Shown in pieces: positions 16,456-25,074 of a DNA stretch of 64,000 bases. A program made the translations under genes and the position numbers. Position 1 is the first letter of the stretch. Every line of letters starts with the position of its first letter. The notes under the pieces were generated by a model that did no database searches, was not told the origin of the DNA, and saw only the letters and a list, made by a program, of their open reading frames with translations. Origin of the DNA: Alcanivoracaceae bacterium (GTDB lineage Bacteria > Pseudomonadota > Gammaproteobacteria > Pseudomonadales > Alcanivoracaceae); NCBI GenBank assembly GCA_029213045.1, contig JARGPN010000002.1, positions 1-64,000 on the forward strand. Reading direction: 5' to 3'.

Positions 16456-16559
16456 CTCTAACGCCGCGCTAATGGGCGTAGTAATAATGGCGACTTTTTT
16501 GTCGCGTAGCGCAGAAAAGGTGCCATTATTACGGAGTCCTATTGAGCGCTTTGTTAGCT
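16456..16559 (-). repeat. attC site
   Basis: TCTCTAACGCC and TTGTTAGCT ends. GCGCTAATGGG pairs with CCTATTGAGCGC leaving unpaired bases, and AATAATGGC pairs with GCCATTATT. The LRR-like gene ends inside the site. Confidence 0.9.
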
Positions 16560-17251
16560 ATTGTTTTGCCTTTGATGTTTATATATAGATGCTCCCATTC
16601 GCGTTCGTGAACGATCTCGAAATTTGAAAGGTTTGCACATCGTGTTATAACGAGCTTTTTCAATTTTGGAGCAAACTTAAATATTGATTCAATTGTTTCT
16701 AGATTTCTACAATAATGAATTTGTAACTCTTCAAGCTCATCTAGGAATGGCATGCCATCAAGAGTGATTGGGTTACACCAGTTTAGTTCAAGTTTTTTTA
16801 GGCTATTTGGAAGGCCTATACTGGTATAAGCTTTATCTTTAGGCTTGAATCTCCATACATCTAATTCTCTCAGATTAGCAAGTTGCTCGAGGCCCGAATC
16901 TTTTCGAACTGGCTGCCAAACGGCTTTCTTGAGCTTTGAAAATTTAGAAAAATCTATTGCTGGCCGTTTGTCTTGCACTCCAAAATACTCAAGTTCATTG
17001 AGTGCATAAAGACCACTTATATCTTTAAGGTTTATTTCCCAAAACCAAACTTGCTTTAAAAATGGAAGCTCATTAAAAAAGTTAAAGTTATCTTCTTCGA
17101 AGCCAAATGCTGGGCTACCAAAAGCACCAAGAATCTTTCTTTCCTTAATTTCACGTATACAGCTCTTTAATTGAGTTGTCTCAATTCCTAATGAATTAGT
17201 AATTCCTAGGTCAGCTGACTCCAAGTATTTTCCGATTCTTTCTATTGGCAT
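16529..17251 (-). CDS. Leucine-rich-repeat-like protein (cassette gene)
   Basis: 240 residues, no signal peptide. Irregular repeats of about 21-24 residues with L-x2-L-x(1)-L spacing: LPFLKQVWFWEINLKDIS, LNELEYFGV, LANLRELDVWRF, LPNSLKKLELNW, LDELEELQIHYC, APKLKKLVITRC. This is an LRR solenoid, probably a binding protein. The last residues (NKALNRTP) are encoded by attC sequence. Target unknown. Confidence 0.75.
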   Translation of the reverse strand: MPIERIGKYLESADLGITNSLGIETTQLKSCIREIKERKILGAFGSPAFGFEEDNFNFFNELPFLKQVWFWEINLKDISGLYALNELEYFGVQDKRPAIDFSKFSKLKKAVWQPVRKDSGLEQLANLRELDVWRFKPKDKAYTSIGLPNSLKKLELNWCNPITLDGMPFLDELEELQIHYCRNLETIESIFKFAPKLKKLVITRCANLSNFEIVHEREWEHLYINIKGKTIANKALNRTP

Positions 17252-17261
17252 ACGTATACCT

Positions 17262-17366
17262 AGCTAACGCCTCAAACACCGGCTTGGGTGAGATGGCGGC
17301 TTTTTTGCGTGTTTTTGCAAAAAAGGTGACAGCTTGCCCAAGTCCGAGTGCTTTGACTTGTTACAA
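17262..17366 (-). repeat. attC site, archetypal, three extrahelical bases
   Basis: Plus-strand arms CAAACACCGGCTTGGG and CCCAAGTCCGAGTGCTTTG pair completely apart from three single extra bases (T, A, C) on the second arm. Ends are GCTAACGCC and CTTGTTACAA. The central stem is TTTTTTGC / GCAAAAAA. This is the clearest attC in the window. Confidence 0.96.
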
Positions 17367-17372
17367 GTTGGT

Positions 17373-17789
17373 TCATGCGAAGTACTCAATTACAGGCTTA
17401 TCTTCAGTAACTATATGGTCAGTTAAATGAAATACATCACTGATCCATTCGTGAGCAAGAGCCTCTTCGCGGTTTAGTATGTTGCCAAGAAAGTCTACGT
17501 GGCTCCAAGGTGATTCTTCTTTATCGATAACTCTCACAACCCAATTGTCTTCGGTAGACCAAATATCTACAGCAACTGCTGTGCGTAGCTCGGGACTTCC
17601 TTCTTCTCCCCATTCTCCCAGACCAATAAGTGAATGGGCAATTTTGTCTTCGTGACCTTCGGTAAAAAGCACGTAATAGACTGCAAAGGCATCACCATCT
17701 TGATACACAAACCTTGTAAGTCTAACTGTTGTATTTTCACAGCAGCTGCACTTTTCTCTAGTTGGTTCTTCAAACTCGATTTCAATCAT
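17373..17789 (-). CDS. Hypothetical protein (first cassette of right block)
   Basis: 138 residues. An N-terminal CSCC cluster (Cys14, 16, 17) suggests metal binding. FAVYYVLFTEGHEDKIAHSLIGLGEWGE and NWVVRVIDKEESPW are conserved-looking beta-rich segments of a small soluble domain. No family named. Upstream it joins the attI-like segment at CACTGTTACAAG, so it is the promoter-proximal cassette with the intact TATAAT box. Confidence 0.6.
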   Translation of the reverse strand: MIEIEFEEPTREKCSCCENTTVRLTRFVYQDGDAFAVYYVLFTEGHEDKIAHSLIGLGEWGEEGSPELRTAVAVDIWSTEDNWVVRVIDKEESPWSHVDFLGNILNREEALAHEWISDVFHLTDHIVTEDKPVIEYFA

Positions 17790-17803
17790 AATTTAAGACT
17801 TGT

Positions 17804-17996
17804 AACAGTGATTATATAGCCGTCTTCGATAATGCAAAAAAGAAGAAGGCTTTTAAATACGCAGCACGGTTTTTCCGCATAAAAAAAATCAAACTAGATC
17901 AATACGTTGCCCGTGCACCATCGAACCAATTCTTTATAACACGCACGGCGTGGGTGGCAAATTATTTATACTGTACAAAATAGCAGGCGGGATTTT
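17804..17996. other. attI/Pc/PintI-like remnant, copy B
   Basis: Homologous to 11593-11788 at about 85% identity. Minus strand: perfect TATAAT (17816-17811) with a weak -35 reads into the array and is followed by CACTGTTACAAG, the crossover point. Similarity to copy A ends exactly at GTTA. Plus strand: CTGTACAAAATAGCAG (17971-17986), one base from the LexA consensus, overlaps TATACT. The order Pc/attI/LexA-controlled divergent promoter is that of integron platforms, but no intI follows. Confidence 0.75.
17811..17839 (-). promoter_or_regulatory. Putative cassette promoter Pc
   Basis: TATAAT (17816-17811) with TTTTGC 17 bp upstream or TTGCAT 15 bp upstream as weak -35. It points into the first cassette gene of the right block. 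The equivalent in copy A has TCTAAT and is probably weaker. Confidence 0.55.
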
Positions 17997-18033
17997 GCGT
18001 GATATTAAATTGGCATTGCGGTGTGTTTAACGC

Positions 18034-18070
18034 AAAAAGGGCGCGTCTTTCGGCGCGCCCTTTTGATTTT
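18034..18070. terminator. Bidirectional terminator
   Basis: AAAAGGGCGCG / CGCGCCCTTTT stem flanked by A- and T-runs. It ends the minus-strand coiled-coil gene and shields the cassette array from it. Confidence 0.9.
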
Positions 18071-18123
18071 TTGAGGTGTTAACGTTAGCTAGCCGGTGTT
18101 GGCCAGCGTTTGTTGTTGTTAAA

Positions 18124-18420
18124 TCAGTTCCCCGGAAATAGCCTGTCAGTCAGTGCTTCTAGGTCTTTCGAGACACGAAGCCATGCTTTGTCTAGGCCTT
18201 CTTTTGTTTCATTCCATGCTTCGCCTGCGTTGTCGCGCAGTTCGTCGATGCGGTCCTGCATTTCTACTAGCACTTCTTGGAGCTCCATTCTGTGTCGCTC
18301 CCAATGCTCTACGGCATCGCCGGACACTTCTTTTGCGCGCTCTTCGAGCTTTTCTAGCTCGTCATCCCATTCGTCGAGTTTTGCTTTAATACGCGCAATG
18401 TAATCTTTGCGATCAATCAT
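18124..18420 (-). CDS. Small coiled-coil protein
   Basis: 98 residues from the ATG giving MIDRKDYIARIK, which has an AAGGAG ribosome site; the upstream open part is leader. Almost entirely charged alpha helix with heptads (KLDEWDDELEKLEERAKE, MQDRIDELRDNAGEAWNE). No signal or membrane segment. Similar small helical proteins occur as stress-response proteins, but no family can be named firmly. Confidence 0.8.
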   Translation of the reverse strand: MIDRKDYIARIKAKLDEWDDELEKLEERAKEVSGDAVEHWERHRMELQEVLVEMQDRIDELRDNAGEAWNETKEGLDKAWLRVSKDLEALTDRLFPGN

Positions 18421-18740
18421 CGGATACTCCTTGTCTACAAGCCTTTTGGGCACTAGCACGACGTGCTGGAGCAAGATCAGTCGCTCCGCATTCCGCTTTC
18501 AGCGTCGCGCGCTCTCGGGCTACGGTCAAGTCCTTGCCGATGTATATAGCAAAACAAGATAACCAGCGTTTTTGGAATAAGGAATTGGTACAAAAAGGCC
18601 GGAATTGTGGGGAACTGTGCGGGGCTGGTGTGGGTTTGTTGCGGAGATGGCGCAGAGATAAGTGCAGAGATAGTGCCGAATATTGTGTGACGAGCGCCTA
18701 AGCAGGCGCTCGTTTGGAGGTGTTTGTGTTGTGTCGCGTG
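18421..18740. other. Intergenic region, no gene seen
   Basis: Contains CGAGCGCC / GGCGCTCG hairpin at about 18688-18711 downstream of rlmI, a possible weak terminator for it. Otherwise only leader DNA of the coiled-coil gene. Confidence 0.5.
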
Positions 18741-19943
18741 TTAACTGTTCATCACTACGCGGCCATACCAGCTTTTTAGATAATTGGTTTCTGGGATGGC
18801 GGGATGTACGGGATGGTCTTCCGCTTGCCCTTCGCTGGCGAACACTTGCACGTAGCGGTCTACGTGGCGTGCGCTGGAGCGCATCACGTCGAGCAGTTGG
18901 TCGCGTTGCAAATGCATTGAGCACGATGCCGACACAAGGATGCCGCCGGGTTCAACGAGGCGCATGGCCAGTTCGTTAATGGCGTGATAACCGGCCAAGC
19001 CGTTTTTAATATCTTTTTTGCGTTTAATAAAGGCCGGTGGGTCGATAACGACGAGATCAAATTTTTCGCCGTTGGCGATTAACTCTTTCATGCCGGCGGA
19101 GGCGTCGGCCTGCACGGTGCGCATTTTGTCGTCCACTTTATTGGCGACGGCGTTGCGGTGTACGTGGTCGAGTGCTTTTTCAGAGGAGTCGATGCAGGTG
19201 ACGTGGGTGGCGCCTTTGGTTGCCGCTAATACGCCCCATGCGCCGCAATAGGAAAACACATCTAATACGCGTGCATCATGTGCCAGCGGCACAATGCGGC
19301 GGCGCGCAGCGCGGTGATCGTAGAACCACCCTGTTTTTTGTCCGGCGGCGAGCGGCGCTGTGTAGTGCACGCCGTTTTCAACCAGAGAGATTTCTTCGAG
19401 CAGCGTGCCTTTTATGGCGCGCACATCATCTTCTAAGTTTTCTTGGCCACGGGTGGCGCTTTCGCTTTTTACGATGATGTTGTCTGGAGAATACAGTTTA
19501 TCCAGCGCGCCGGCGATGGCGGGCAGCGCTACGTCCATGCCGGCAGTGCCGGACTGAATAACGAAGGTATCGGCAAAGCGATCGATCACGAGCCCTGGCA
19601 ATAAATCGCCTTCGCCAAACACGGCGCGGTAACAAGGCTGCTGAAAAATTTTCTCTCGCAGTGCAACGGATTGCGCGATGCTGCGTTCAAAAAACTTTTG
19701 GTTGAGGCTTTGTTTGACGTTGCGGGTAAACAGGCGGGCGCAAATCAGCGAGTTGGGGTTGGCGTAGGCGCGCCCCAGCGGTTTGCCGCGTGAGTCTTCG
19801 ATGATCACTTCAATGCCCGCGGGTAGGGTTTTCAGCGGCGTGGCGTCGGTATTAATCTCGTTGGAGTAGATCCACAAATGACCCGCGCGTAAGCGACGAT
19901 CTTCTCCGCGCTTTAAACGCAATACAGGCAAGGTCTCTGTCAT
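18741..19943 (-). CDS. rlmI: 23S rRNA (cytosine-5)-methyltransferase RlmI family
   Basis: 400 residues, as in E. coli RlmI (396). An N-terminal PUA-like RNA-binding region (LRLKRGEDRRLRAGHLWIYSNEI) precedes the Rossmann SAM domain: VLDVFSYCGAWGVLAA (motif I), VVIDPPAF (motif IV) and SASCSMHL with the catalytic Cys (motif VI). RlmI makes m5C1962 in 23S rRNA. Exact target is by homology. It lies downstream of hemY on the same strand, 95 bp away. Confidence 0.9.
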   Translation of the reverse strand: MTETLPVLRLKRGEDRRLRAGHLWIYSNEINTDATPLKTLPAGIEVIIEDSRGKPLGRAYANPNSLICARLFTRNVKQSLNQKFFERSIAQSVALREKIFQQPCYRAVFGEGDLLPGLVIDRFADTFVIQSGTAGMDVALPAIAGALDKLYSPDNIIVKSESATRGQENLEDDVRAIKGTLLEEISLVENGVHYTAPLAAGQKTGWFYDHRAARRRIVPLAHDARVLDVFSYCGAWGVLAATKGATHVTCIDSSEKALDHVHRNAVANKVDDKMRTVQADASAGMKELIANGEKFDLVVIDPPAFIKRKKDIKNGLAGYHAINELAMRLVEPGGILVSASCSMHLQRDQLLDVMRSSARHVDRYVQVFASEGQAEDHPVHPAIPETNYLKSWYGRVVMNS

Positions 19944-20038
19944 GATCTGTTCCGAAGCAAAATGCGGGCGGGCAGTTTATCACAGACTTCCGCCGGAGGC
20001 TGATCGAACGCGGCGGGTTGCCGCGCTGAGTGCAAAGA

Positions 20039-21274
20039 CTATTCGGATACGCCAAGCCGCACGGGCATGGGCAGATCGGGCAAGTGCGCATCCATTAAGC
20101 GCAGCCGCTCTTCTAACACCATGAGAGCTTTTTTGTTGTCGCCCATGGCGGCAGATAATCGCGCGAGCTCAGCCAATGCGGTGGCGTTGCCGGCATTACC
20201 CGCGGATTCGAAGAAGGCGCGCGCTTTACCCCACAGTTGCGCGCGCAATGCGACGCGACCTGCGGTGAGCAGCAACACGGCATTGCCGGGGCGTTGATCT
20301 AACCAGCCTTCTAGCAATGCCAATAAACGCTCAGGCGCGACGTTTTGAATGCATTCTAAAATTGCAGGCAGACGATCATCCCACTGGCTTTCGATGTCTT
20401 TGCGAATGACTGAAAGCGCTGCTTCGCCGTCGCCAAATTGCGCTAAGTACCCGGCGTATTGCGCACGCAGGGTGGCTTCGCGTTGCATGGGGGCAGGCAT
20501 TTTTTTCCAGATATTACGCAGTGCGTCGATGCGCGCTTTGGTGTCGGGCGCGGCGCCGTCGGCGGTTTGTTTTAGCCAGCCATGCCAGGCGCGGCGTTCA
20601 AATGCGTAGAAGGCTTTTTCATTGGTGCTGTGCTGTCGCAATGCGGGCAGCAATGGCATGAGGTTAGACCAGTCTTCCATGTGCGCCAGTGTTTCGGCGA
20701 GCATGCGAATTAATCGAGGATTTTTGGGCGCGATGTCGCGCAGCACATTTAATTCATTGCGTGCTTCGCCTGGGTAGCCTTCGTCTAATGCTAGGTGTGC
20801 GGCCATCAGTCCGGCGGCTAAGCGGCCGCGTTTTTGGTCGTGGGCCATTTCTAAATAACGTCGTACTGCGGTGTCGTCATGTTGTTCGGCGGCGGCTTGG
20901 GCGGCGCCCAGTGCTGCCATCACGCGCCACTTTGGCGAGCCAGCCGCGGCCGACAATAACCGCTCGGCTTTTGCCCAGCGCCCTTCGACTAACGCATAAA
21001 ATCCGGACACCATTCTTTGCCGCGCAAGATAATCGCGCCAGCGTCCGCCCGCACCAAACGGTGACAAAATATCCCACACGGTGGCTAACACCAGGGTAAC
21101 AATTGCCACGGACGTGGCCGCTAAAATTAATACGAACAACGCGAAACCTAACGTGGTTTCCATTTGCCAGCCGTCGCGAATAATCAGCACGTAGCCTGCG
21201 TCTTCCAGCATCCACATTCCGAAAAGAATGCCTGCCAGCGCCATCAGCACCAGCAAGATCACTGATTGCTTCAT
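20039..21274 (-). CDS. hemY: Heme biosynthesis-associated TPR protein HemY
   Basis: 411 residues. Two N-terminal transmembrane helices (about 4-22 and 40-65) then TPR-like helical repeats rich in Ala/Leu: RMVSGFYALVEGRWAKAERLL, then EAALSVIRKDI and ARLSAAMGDNKKALMVLEERL. This is the HemY_N/TPR architecture of gammaproteobacterial HemY, an inner membrane protein coupled to the heme pathway. It is not the protoporphyrinogen oxidase of Gram-positives. Its start overlaps the hemX stop by 4 bp, so translation is coupled. Confidence 0.93.
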   Translation of the reverse strand: MKQSVILLVLMALAGILFGMWMLEDAGYVLIIRDGWQMETTLGFALFVLILAATSVAIVTLVLATVWDILSPFGAGGRWRDYLARQRMVSGFYALVEGRWAKAERLLSAAAGSPKWRVMAALGAAQAAAEQHDDTAVRRYLEMAHDQKRGRLAAGLMAAHLALDEGYPGEARNELNVLRDIAPKNPRLIRMLAETLAHMEDWSNLMPLLPALRQHSTNEKAFYAFERRAWHGWLKQTADGAAPDTKARIDALRNIWKKMPAPMQREATLRAQYAGYLAQFGDGEAALSVIRKDIESQWDDRLPAILECIQNVAPERLLALLEGWLDQRPGNAVLLLTAGRVALRAQLWGKARAFFESAGNAGNATALAELARLSAAMGDNKKALMVLEERLRLMDAHLPDLPMPVRLGVSE

Positions 21275-22278
21275 TGATTAAACTCCGCTTGCAGCCCTCG
21301 AATGGCCGCGATGCCTTTGCCAATTTCTGGCAGTGCTTGCTCGACGTTGGCATCGAGCAATGCTTGCAAGGATGCTTTCACGTGCTTCACTTCTGAGTTG
21401 TCTTCAACCAGCCACGTGTTTAATGCGCGCTGCGCTTGTTGGATCGCTTGCCGATAACTTTGCGGTTTACTTTGCAACAGTGAGAGTTGTGCTTGCTGTA
21501 AATTATTGTCGAGATATAAACGCAAGGTGGACGCTTGTTGTGCGTCGAGCGGCAACGGCAATGGCGCCTGTTGGCGACGCACATTCACCGGCAATGAATA
21601 TACAAACCTATCCCACCAACCCGCTTCCGGCGGCGGTGATGTTTTGTCTTCGCGCTGTTCGGTTTTTGCGGTGACAGGCAATGCCATTAAGGTGATGCGC
21701 TGCTGCAACACGCCTAATTTTAAAATCAGCGCTTGCACGTCGACTTGTTCAGCGCTGCTGAGCGCATCTAAATCGGCAGCAACGGCTTTGCGTGCGGGTA
21801 ATACGCCGCTGTCATTAATGCGCGCTAAGGTTTTATCTGCCGCTTTTAATAATCGCTGGGCCGCCATGATGTCGGCGGTGAGGAGAATGCGCTCTTGGGC
21901 AAGATTGGCTAATGCTTCGGCTTCATTTAATAGCCAGTTGCGTTGCCCGCCGTTTTGTAAATTCGCTAACGTCTCGGCACGCGAGGCGAGTTCAATTTCT
22001 GTTTGATCGACACGCTTATTCAACGCGGCCAGCTCGGTGGCTTTTTCTGCACCGAGGGCGGTTTGTCCGCTACGCAATGCGATAATTTCTTCGCGCAGTG
22101 CGTCATCGGTTGCGGTGATTTCTTCTAATGCGTGCCAACCAAACCAACCGGCAGCACCCACCGCAATGAGCACCAGCAATAACAAGATATTTGCCAGCGC
22201 AGCACCCGCTTGATGTTGCAGGCTATGCATGGTTTTGAATGCCCGACGAGGTTGTTGTTGTAGAGGGGTCGTTCGCAT
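21271..22278 (-). CDS. hemX: HemX membrane protein (uroporphyrinogen-III C-methyltransferase-like annotation)
   Basis: 335 residues; ATG at 22278 has an AGGGA ribosome site. One transmembrane helix (about 28-48), a coiled coil (about 55-110), then a helical periplasmic domain with WLLNEAEALANLAQERI, the family hallmark. Despite the historical enzyme name, HemX lacks methyltransferase motifs and probably acts as a scaffold with HemY. It lies between hemD and hemY in the usual order. Confidence 0.93.
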   Translation of the reverse strand: MRTTPLQQQPRRAFKTMHSLQHQAGAALANILLLLVLIAVGAAGWFGWHALEEITATDDALREEIIALRSGQTALGAEKATELAALNKRVDQTEIELASRAETLANLQNGGQRNWLLNEAEALANLAQERILLTADIMAAQRLLKAADKTLARINDSGVLPARKAVAADLDALSSAEQVDVQALILKLGVLQQRITLMALPVTAKTEQREDKTSPPPEAGWWDRFVYSLPVNVRRQQAPLPLPLDAQQASTLRLYLDNNLQQAQLSLLQSKPQSYRQAIQQAQRALNTWLVEDNSEVKHVKASLQALLDANVEQALPEIGKGIAAIRGLQAEFNQ

Positions 22279-22396
22279 CAGTAAATCCCTAAATTCAGCG
22301 CTTGCCAGACATTAACCCGAATAACGGCATAACGCACGTTGCGCGCGATTTTCGTTACGGAATATTGCGGGATTTTAGGAATTTAGCGCAGCGGCG

Positions 22397-23122
22397 TTAA
22401 CCGGCGGAACTCACCGGCAACACGCTCTGAATTGCGCTGAGCATGTCGGCGTCGTGGGGCGACGCGGCGGCGACGACGGTAAATCCATCGGCACGGATAA
22501 TCTCTGCGATACGTTCACTGCCTGCAATCACTGCACAGTCAGCTGGCACATTGCTGGCAATGCATTCCCAGCTTTGCTGGCTGGTCACCATCACAGCATC
22601 AACTCGCTCGGCGGGCCAGGCAAAATGGCTATCGCATAAGCGGCGGTACAGCACCACTTCATCCAATGCGTCGGCGCGCGCTCGAATCACTGGCGCGAGC
22701 AACTCGCGGCCGCCTTCGCCGCGAAGTAGCAGCACTTTTTTATTGTGCAAATCTTGCAAGCTCGGCATGGCAAGCAAGGCTTCACTGTTAAAGCCTTGGT
22801 CGGGATGATCGGGGGTGATACCCGCTTCTTGCAGCACATGGGCAGTGGCTTCACCCACCGCCAGCCAGTGCACACCGACGGGCCATTGTGGCCAAAAGTC
22901 CTGCAAGATGGACAGCGCATAGTCCGCCGCATTGCGGCTAATAAAAATGACGGCGTGGTAGCTGTCGAGGTTGAGTAAAAATCCGCGTTCCGCCGCGCTT
23001 AAAAAGGTTTGTTCAATGGCCAGTGCGGGGCTATGCGTGACCGCATAACCTTGTTGCTGCAACGCCGACGCCAAGGCTTGGTGCTGGCCGTTGGGGCGGG
23101 TAATCAGCACATGTTTTTTCAT
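22397..23122 (-). CDS. hemD: Uroporphyrinogen-III synthase
   Basis: 241 residues, typical of HemD. Opens with [18 protein letters not shown], then [30 protein letters not shown] and [13 protein letters not shown], in family order. It cyclises hydroxymethylbilane with D-ring inversion to uroporphyrinogen III. Its start overlaps the hemC stop by 4 bp, which couples the two consecutive enzymes. Confidence 0.95.
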   Translation of the reverse strand: MKKHVLITRPNGQHQALASALQQQGYAVTHSPALAIEQTFLSAAERGFLLNLDSYHAVIFISRNAADYALSILQDFWPQWPVGVHWLAVGEATAHVLQEAGITPDHPDQGFNSEALLAMPSLQDLHNKKVLLLRGEGGRELLAPVIRARADALDEVVLYRRLCDSHFAWPAERVDAVMVTSQQSWECIASNVPADCAVIAGSERIAEIIRADGFTVVAAASPHDADMLSAIQSVLPVSSAG

Positions 23123-24048
23123 TCGCGTCCGTACACTTTTGCGAGAATGCGGTCAGCGCCTGCCGCCAGCAATTGGTTGCCGAGTTCAACGCCAAGTTGT
23201 GCGCCGCTTTTACGCTCGGCGCGGCCTTCAACGCGCAACACTTCGCTGCCGTCTTCGCTGGCCACCAACGCGCGCAACCACAGCTCGTCGTTATTCAGTT
23301 CTGCGTACCCAGCGATAGGCACCTGACAGCCGCCTTCAAGACGACGGTTCATTGCGCGTTCGGCGACAACGCGATCCCACGTATCGACGTCGTTTAATGG
23401 CGCTAATAACGCGCGGGTTTTTTCGTCACCGGCGCGGCATTCAATGCCGACGGCGCCTTGGCCAACGGCGGGCAAACAGACTTCGGGTGGTAGCTCATAA
23501 CGAATGCGCTCATGCAATCCCAAGCGCTTTAATCCTGCCGCCGCTAATAAAATGCCGTCGAACTGGCCGTCGTCGAGTTTGCCCAAACGGGTTTGCACAT
23601 TGCCGCGCAAACTGATGATGTCGAAATCGGGACGCAGTGCTTTTAACTGCGCGCTGCGGCGTAAGCTGGATGTCCCTACGCGCGCACCCTGCGGCAACGC
23701 ATCAAGATTTTCAAAATGATTGGAGACAAACGCATCACGCGGATCGTCGCGTTCGCAAATAACCGGCAGCTCAAAACCTTCGGGCAATTCCATCGGCACG
23801 TCTTTCATGGAGTGCACGGCAATGTCTGCCTCGCCCGCCATCATGGCTTGCTCAAGCTCTTTCACGAACAACCCTTTGCCACCAATTTTTGCTAAGGGTA
23901 CGTCGAGGATTTTGTCGCCCTGCGTTTTAATGCGGATCAGCTCAACTTTCAGCCCCGCGTGCAAAGACTCAAGACGTTGCTGAACATATTCCGCCTGCCA
24001 AATAGCAAGCGGACTGGAACGGGTGGCGATACGCAGGATGTCTGTCAT
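23119..24048 (-). CDS. hemC: Porphobilinogen deaminase (hydroxymethylbilane synthase)
   Basis: 309 residues. [17 protein letters not shown] at the start, [25 protein letters not shown] with catalytic Asp, [13 protein letters not shown], and the IECRAGD segment whose Cys carries the dipyrromethane cofactor. It polymerises four porphobilinogens. In Pseudomonas hemC directly follows algR; here a lipoprotein gene and a REP cluster are inserted between them. Confidence 0.97.
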   Translation of the reverse strand: MTDILRIATRSSPLAIWQAEYVQQRLESLHAGLKVELIRIKTQGDKILDVPLAKIGGKGLFVKELEQAMMAGEADIAVHSMKDVPMELPEGFELPVICERDDPRDAFVSNHFENLDALPQGARVGTSSLRRSAQLKALRPDFDIISLRGNVQTRLGKLDDGQFDGILLAAAGLKRLGLHERIRYELPPEVCLPAVGQGAVGIECRAGDEKTRALLAPLNDVDTWDRVVAERAMNRRLEGGCQVPIAGYAELNNDELWLRALVASEDGSEVLRVEGRAERKSGAQLGVELGNQLLAAGADRILAKVYGRE

Positions 24049-24248
24049 GGGAAACCTCGAAAACTAAGCGTCGCTATTGTGCCAGAAACGTACGGGGAGT
24101 TCGCCCTGCCTGCATCGGTTTCAGCACTGCCGCTGTGCGGGCATACGTGCACGAGGGCAACTAAAAATCGTCACCGATGAATAAAGGGTGCCGCCACGTT
24201 GAGAAAGACTTCTTGTCGGGTTTGAGTGGTTTGGGGTGGTGACTGCTC

Positions 24249-24512
24249 CATGTGGGAGCTTGCTTGCAAGCGTAGGGGGTTTACTTAGCGCCGTATCGCT
24301 TGCAGGCAAGCTCCCACCGGGGGCGGAAAAATGTTGCGGGGTGGCGCGAACAAGAAACGTTAGCTCTATGTGGGAGGTTGATTGTAAGCGTAGGGGTTTT
24401 ACTTGGCGCCGTATCGCTTGCGGGCAAGCTCCCACAAGGGATGGGAAAATGTTGTGGGGTGGCGCGAACAAGAAACGTTAGCTTTATGTGGGAGCTTGCC
24501 TGCAAGCGATTT
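24249..24512. repeat. REP cluster, tandem 118-bp units
   Basis: Five REP palindromes at 24252, 24295 (inverted), 24370, 24413 (inverted) and 24488, each 23 bp. Spacing of 118 bp between like-oriented copies shows a tandem unit that also contains GGGGTGGCGCGAACAAGAAA. The two inverted pairs would form long hairpins. The 590-bp gap between hemC and the TRL-like gene holds nothing else except a terminator. Confidence 0.92.
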
Positions 24513-24560
24513 TCCGTGACGGGTATCGTTATCTGCAATCGGCTACCGCGCAATCTGTCG

Positions 24561-24597
24561 CACAATAAAAAAGGCCCTGTTGGGCCCTTTTATTGTG
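24561..24597. terminator. Intrinsic terminator
   Basis: CACAATAAAA-AAGGGCCC-type long stem closing at CCTGTTGG: the plus strand reads AAGGCCCTGTTGGGCCCTTTT. It terminates the TRL-like lipoprotein gene. Confidence 0.88.
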
Positions 24598-24637
24598 CTT
24601 CTTTGTTTCTTGCTAACGGCAAGACTTGGTTGCCGTA

Positions 24638-24949
24638 TTAGTTGCCGTAAACCACTACGGTGAACTCAGCAAGAATGCCGAAGAAGTTTTGTGATTCATA
24701 ATCCACGTAGTGGATTTCACGAATGCCGCCGTTACGGGCAGCGGTGTTAATGCTCGCGTCACCGGTGGCGATGATGCCGAGAATGGAGCGCACGCTGGCA
24801 CGGCCAACACGGGCGGGTTGTTCTTTCGCCGGTGTTGCAGTCAGGGGTGCAGAAATATTGGAATACATTAGGCCTGATACTGGGCTAGCAGCAGTGGCGC
24901 AGCCACCGAGTAGAGCAAAAGAGACCAGCAGCACGAACAGCTTTTTCAT
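24638..24949 (-). CDS. TRL-like family lipoprotein
   Basis: 103 residues. Signal peptide with lipobox LLGGC (Cys17). The rest matches TRL-like proteins: GLMYSNISAPLTAT, then GRASVRSILGIIATGDASINTAARNGGI and HYVDYESQNFFGILAEFTVVVYG. These are short envelope proteins of unknown role, named from a Legionella/Leptospira-type family. It is monocistronic with its own terminator. Confidence 0.78.
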   Translation of the reverse strand: MKKLFVLLVSFALLGGCATAASPVSGLMYSNISAPLTATPAKEQPARVGRASVRSILGIIATGDASINTAARNGGIREIHYVDYESQNFFGILAEFTVVVYGN

Positions 24950-25074
24950 GGGGTTCCCCTATTGTTTTTCTGGTTGCGGGTAATGGAATTCGGTGCGGAG
25001 CAAGCATAGCATGAAAGCGCCAACAGGCCAGCGGTGCAGCAGGCCTGCCTGACGGCTTTTATGCTGTGTTTCTG

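Noticed and set aside
17987-18033. GTG-initiated frame after the LexA-like box as an integrase remnant
   Set aside because: The translation in either copy stops soon or has no similarity to IntI; no integrase residue pattern is left.
24121-24641. Frames of 80-115 codons across the REP cluster
   Set aside because: They translate the REP palindromes and tandem units; no start signals.
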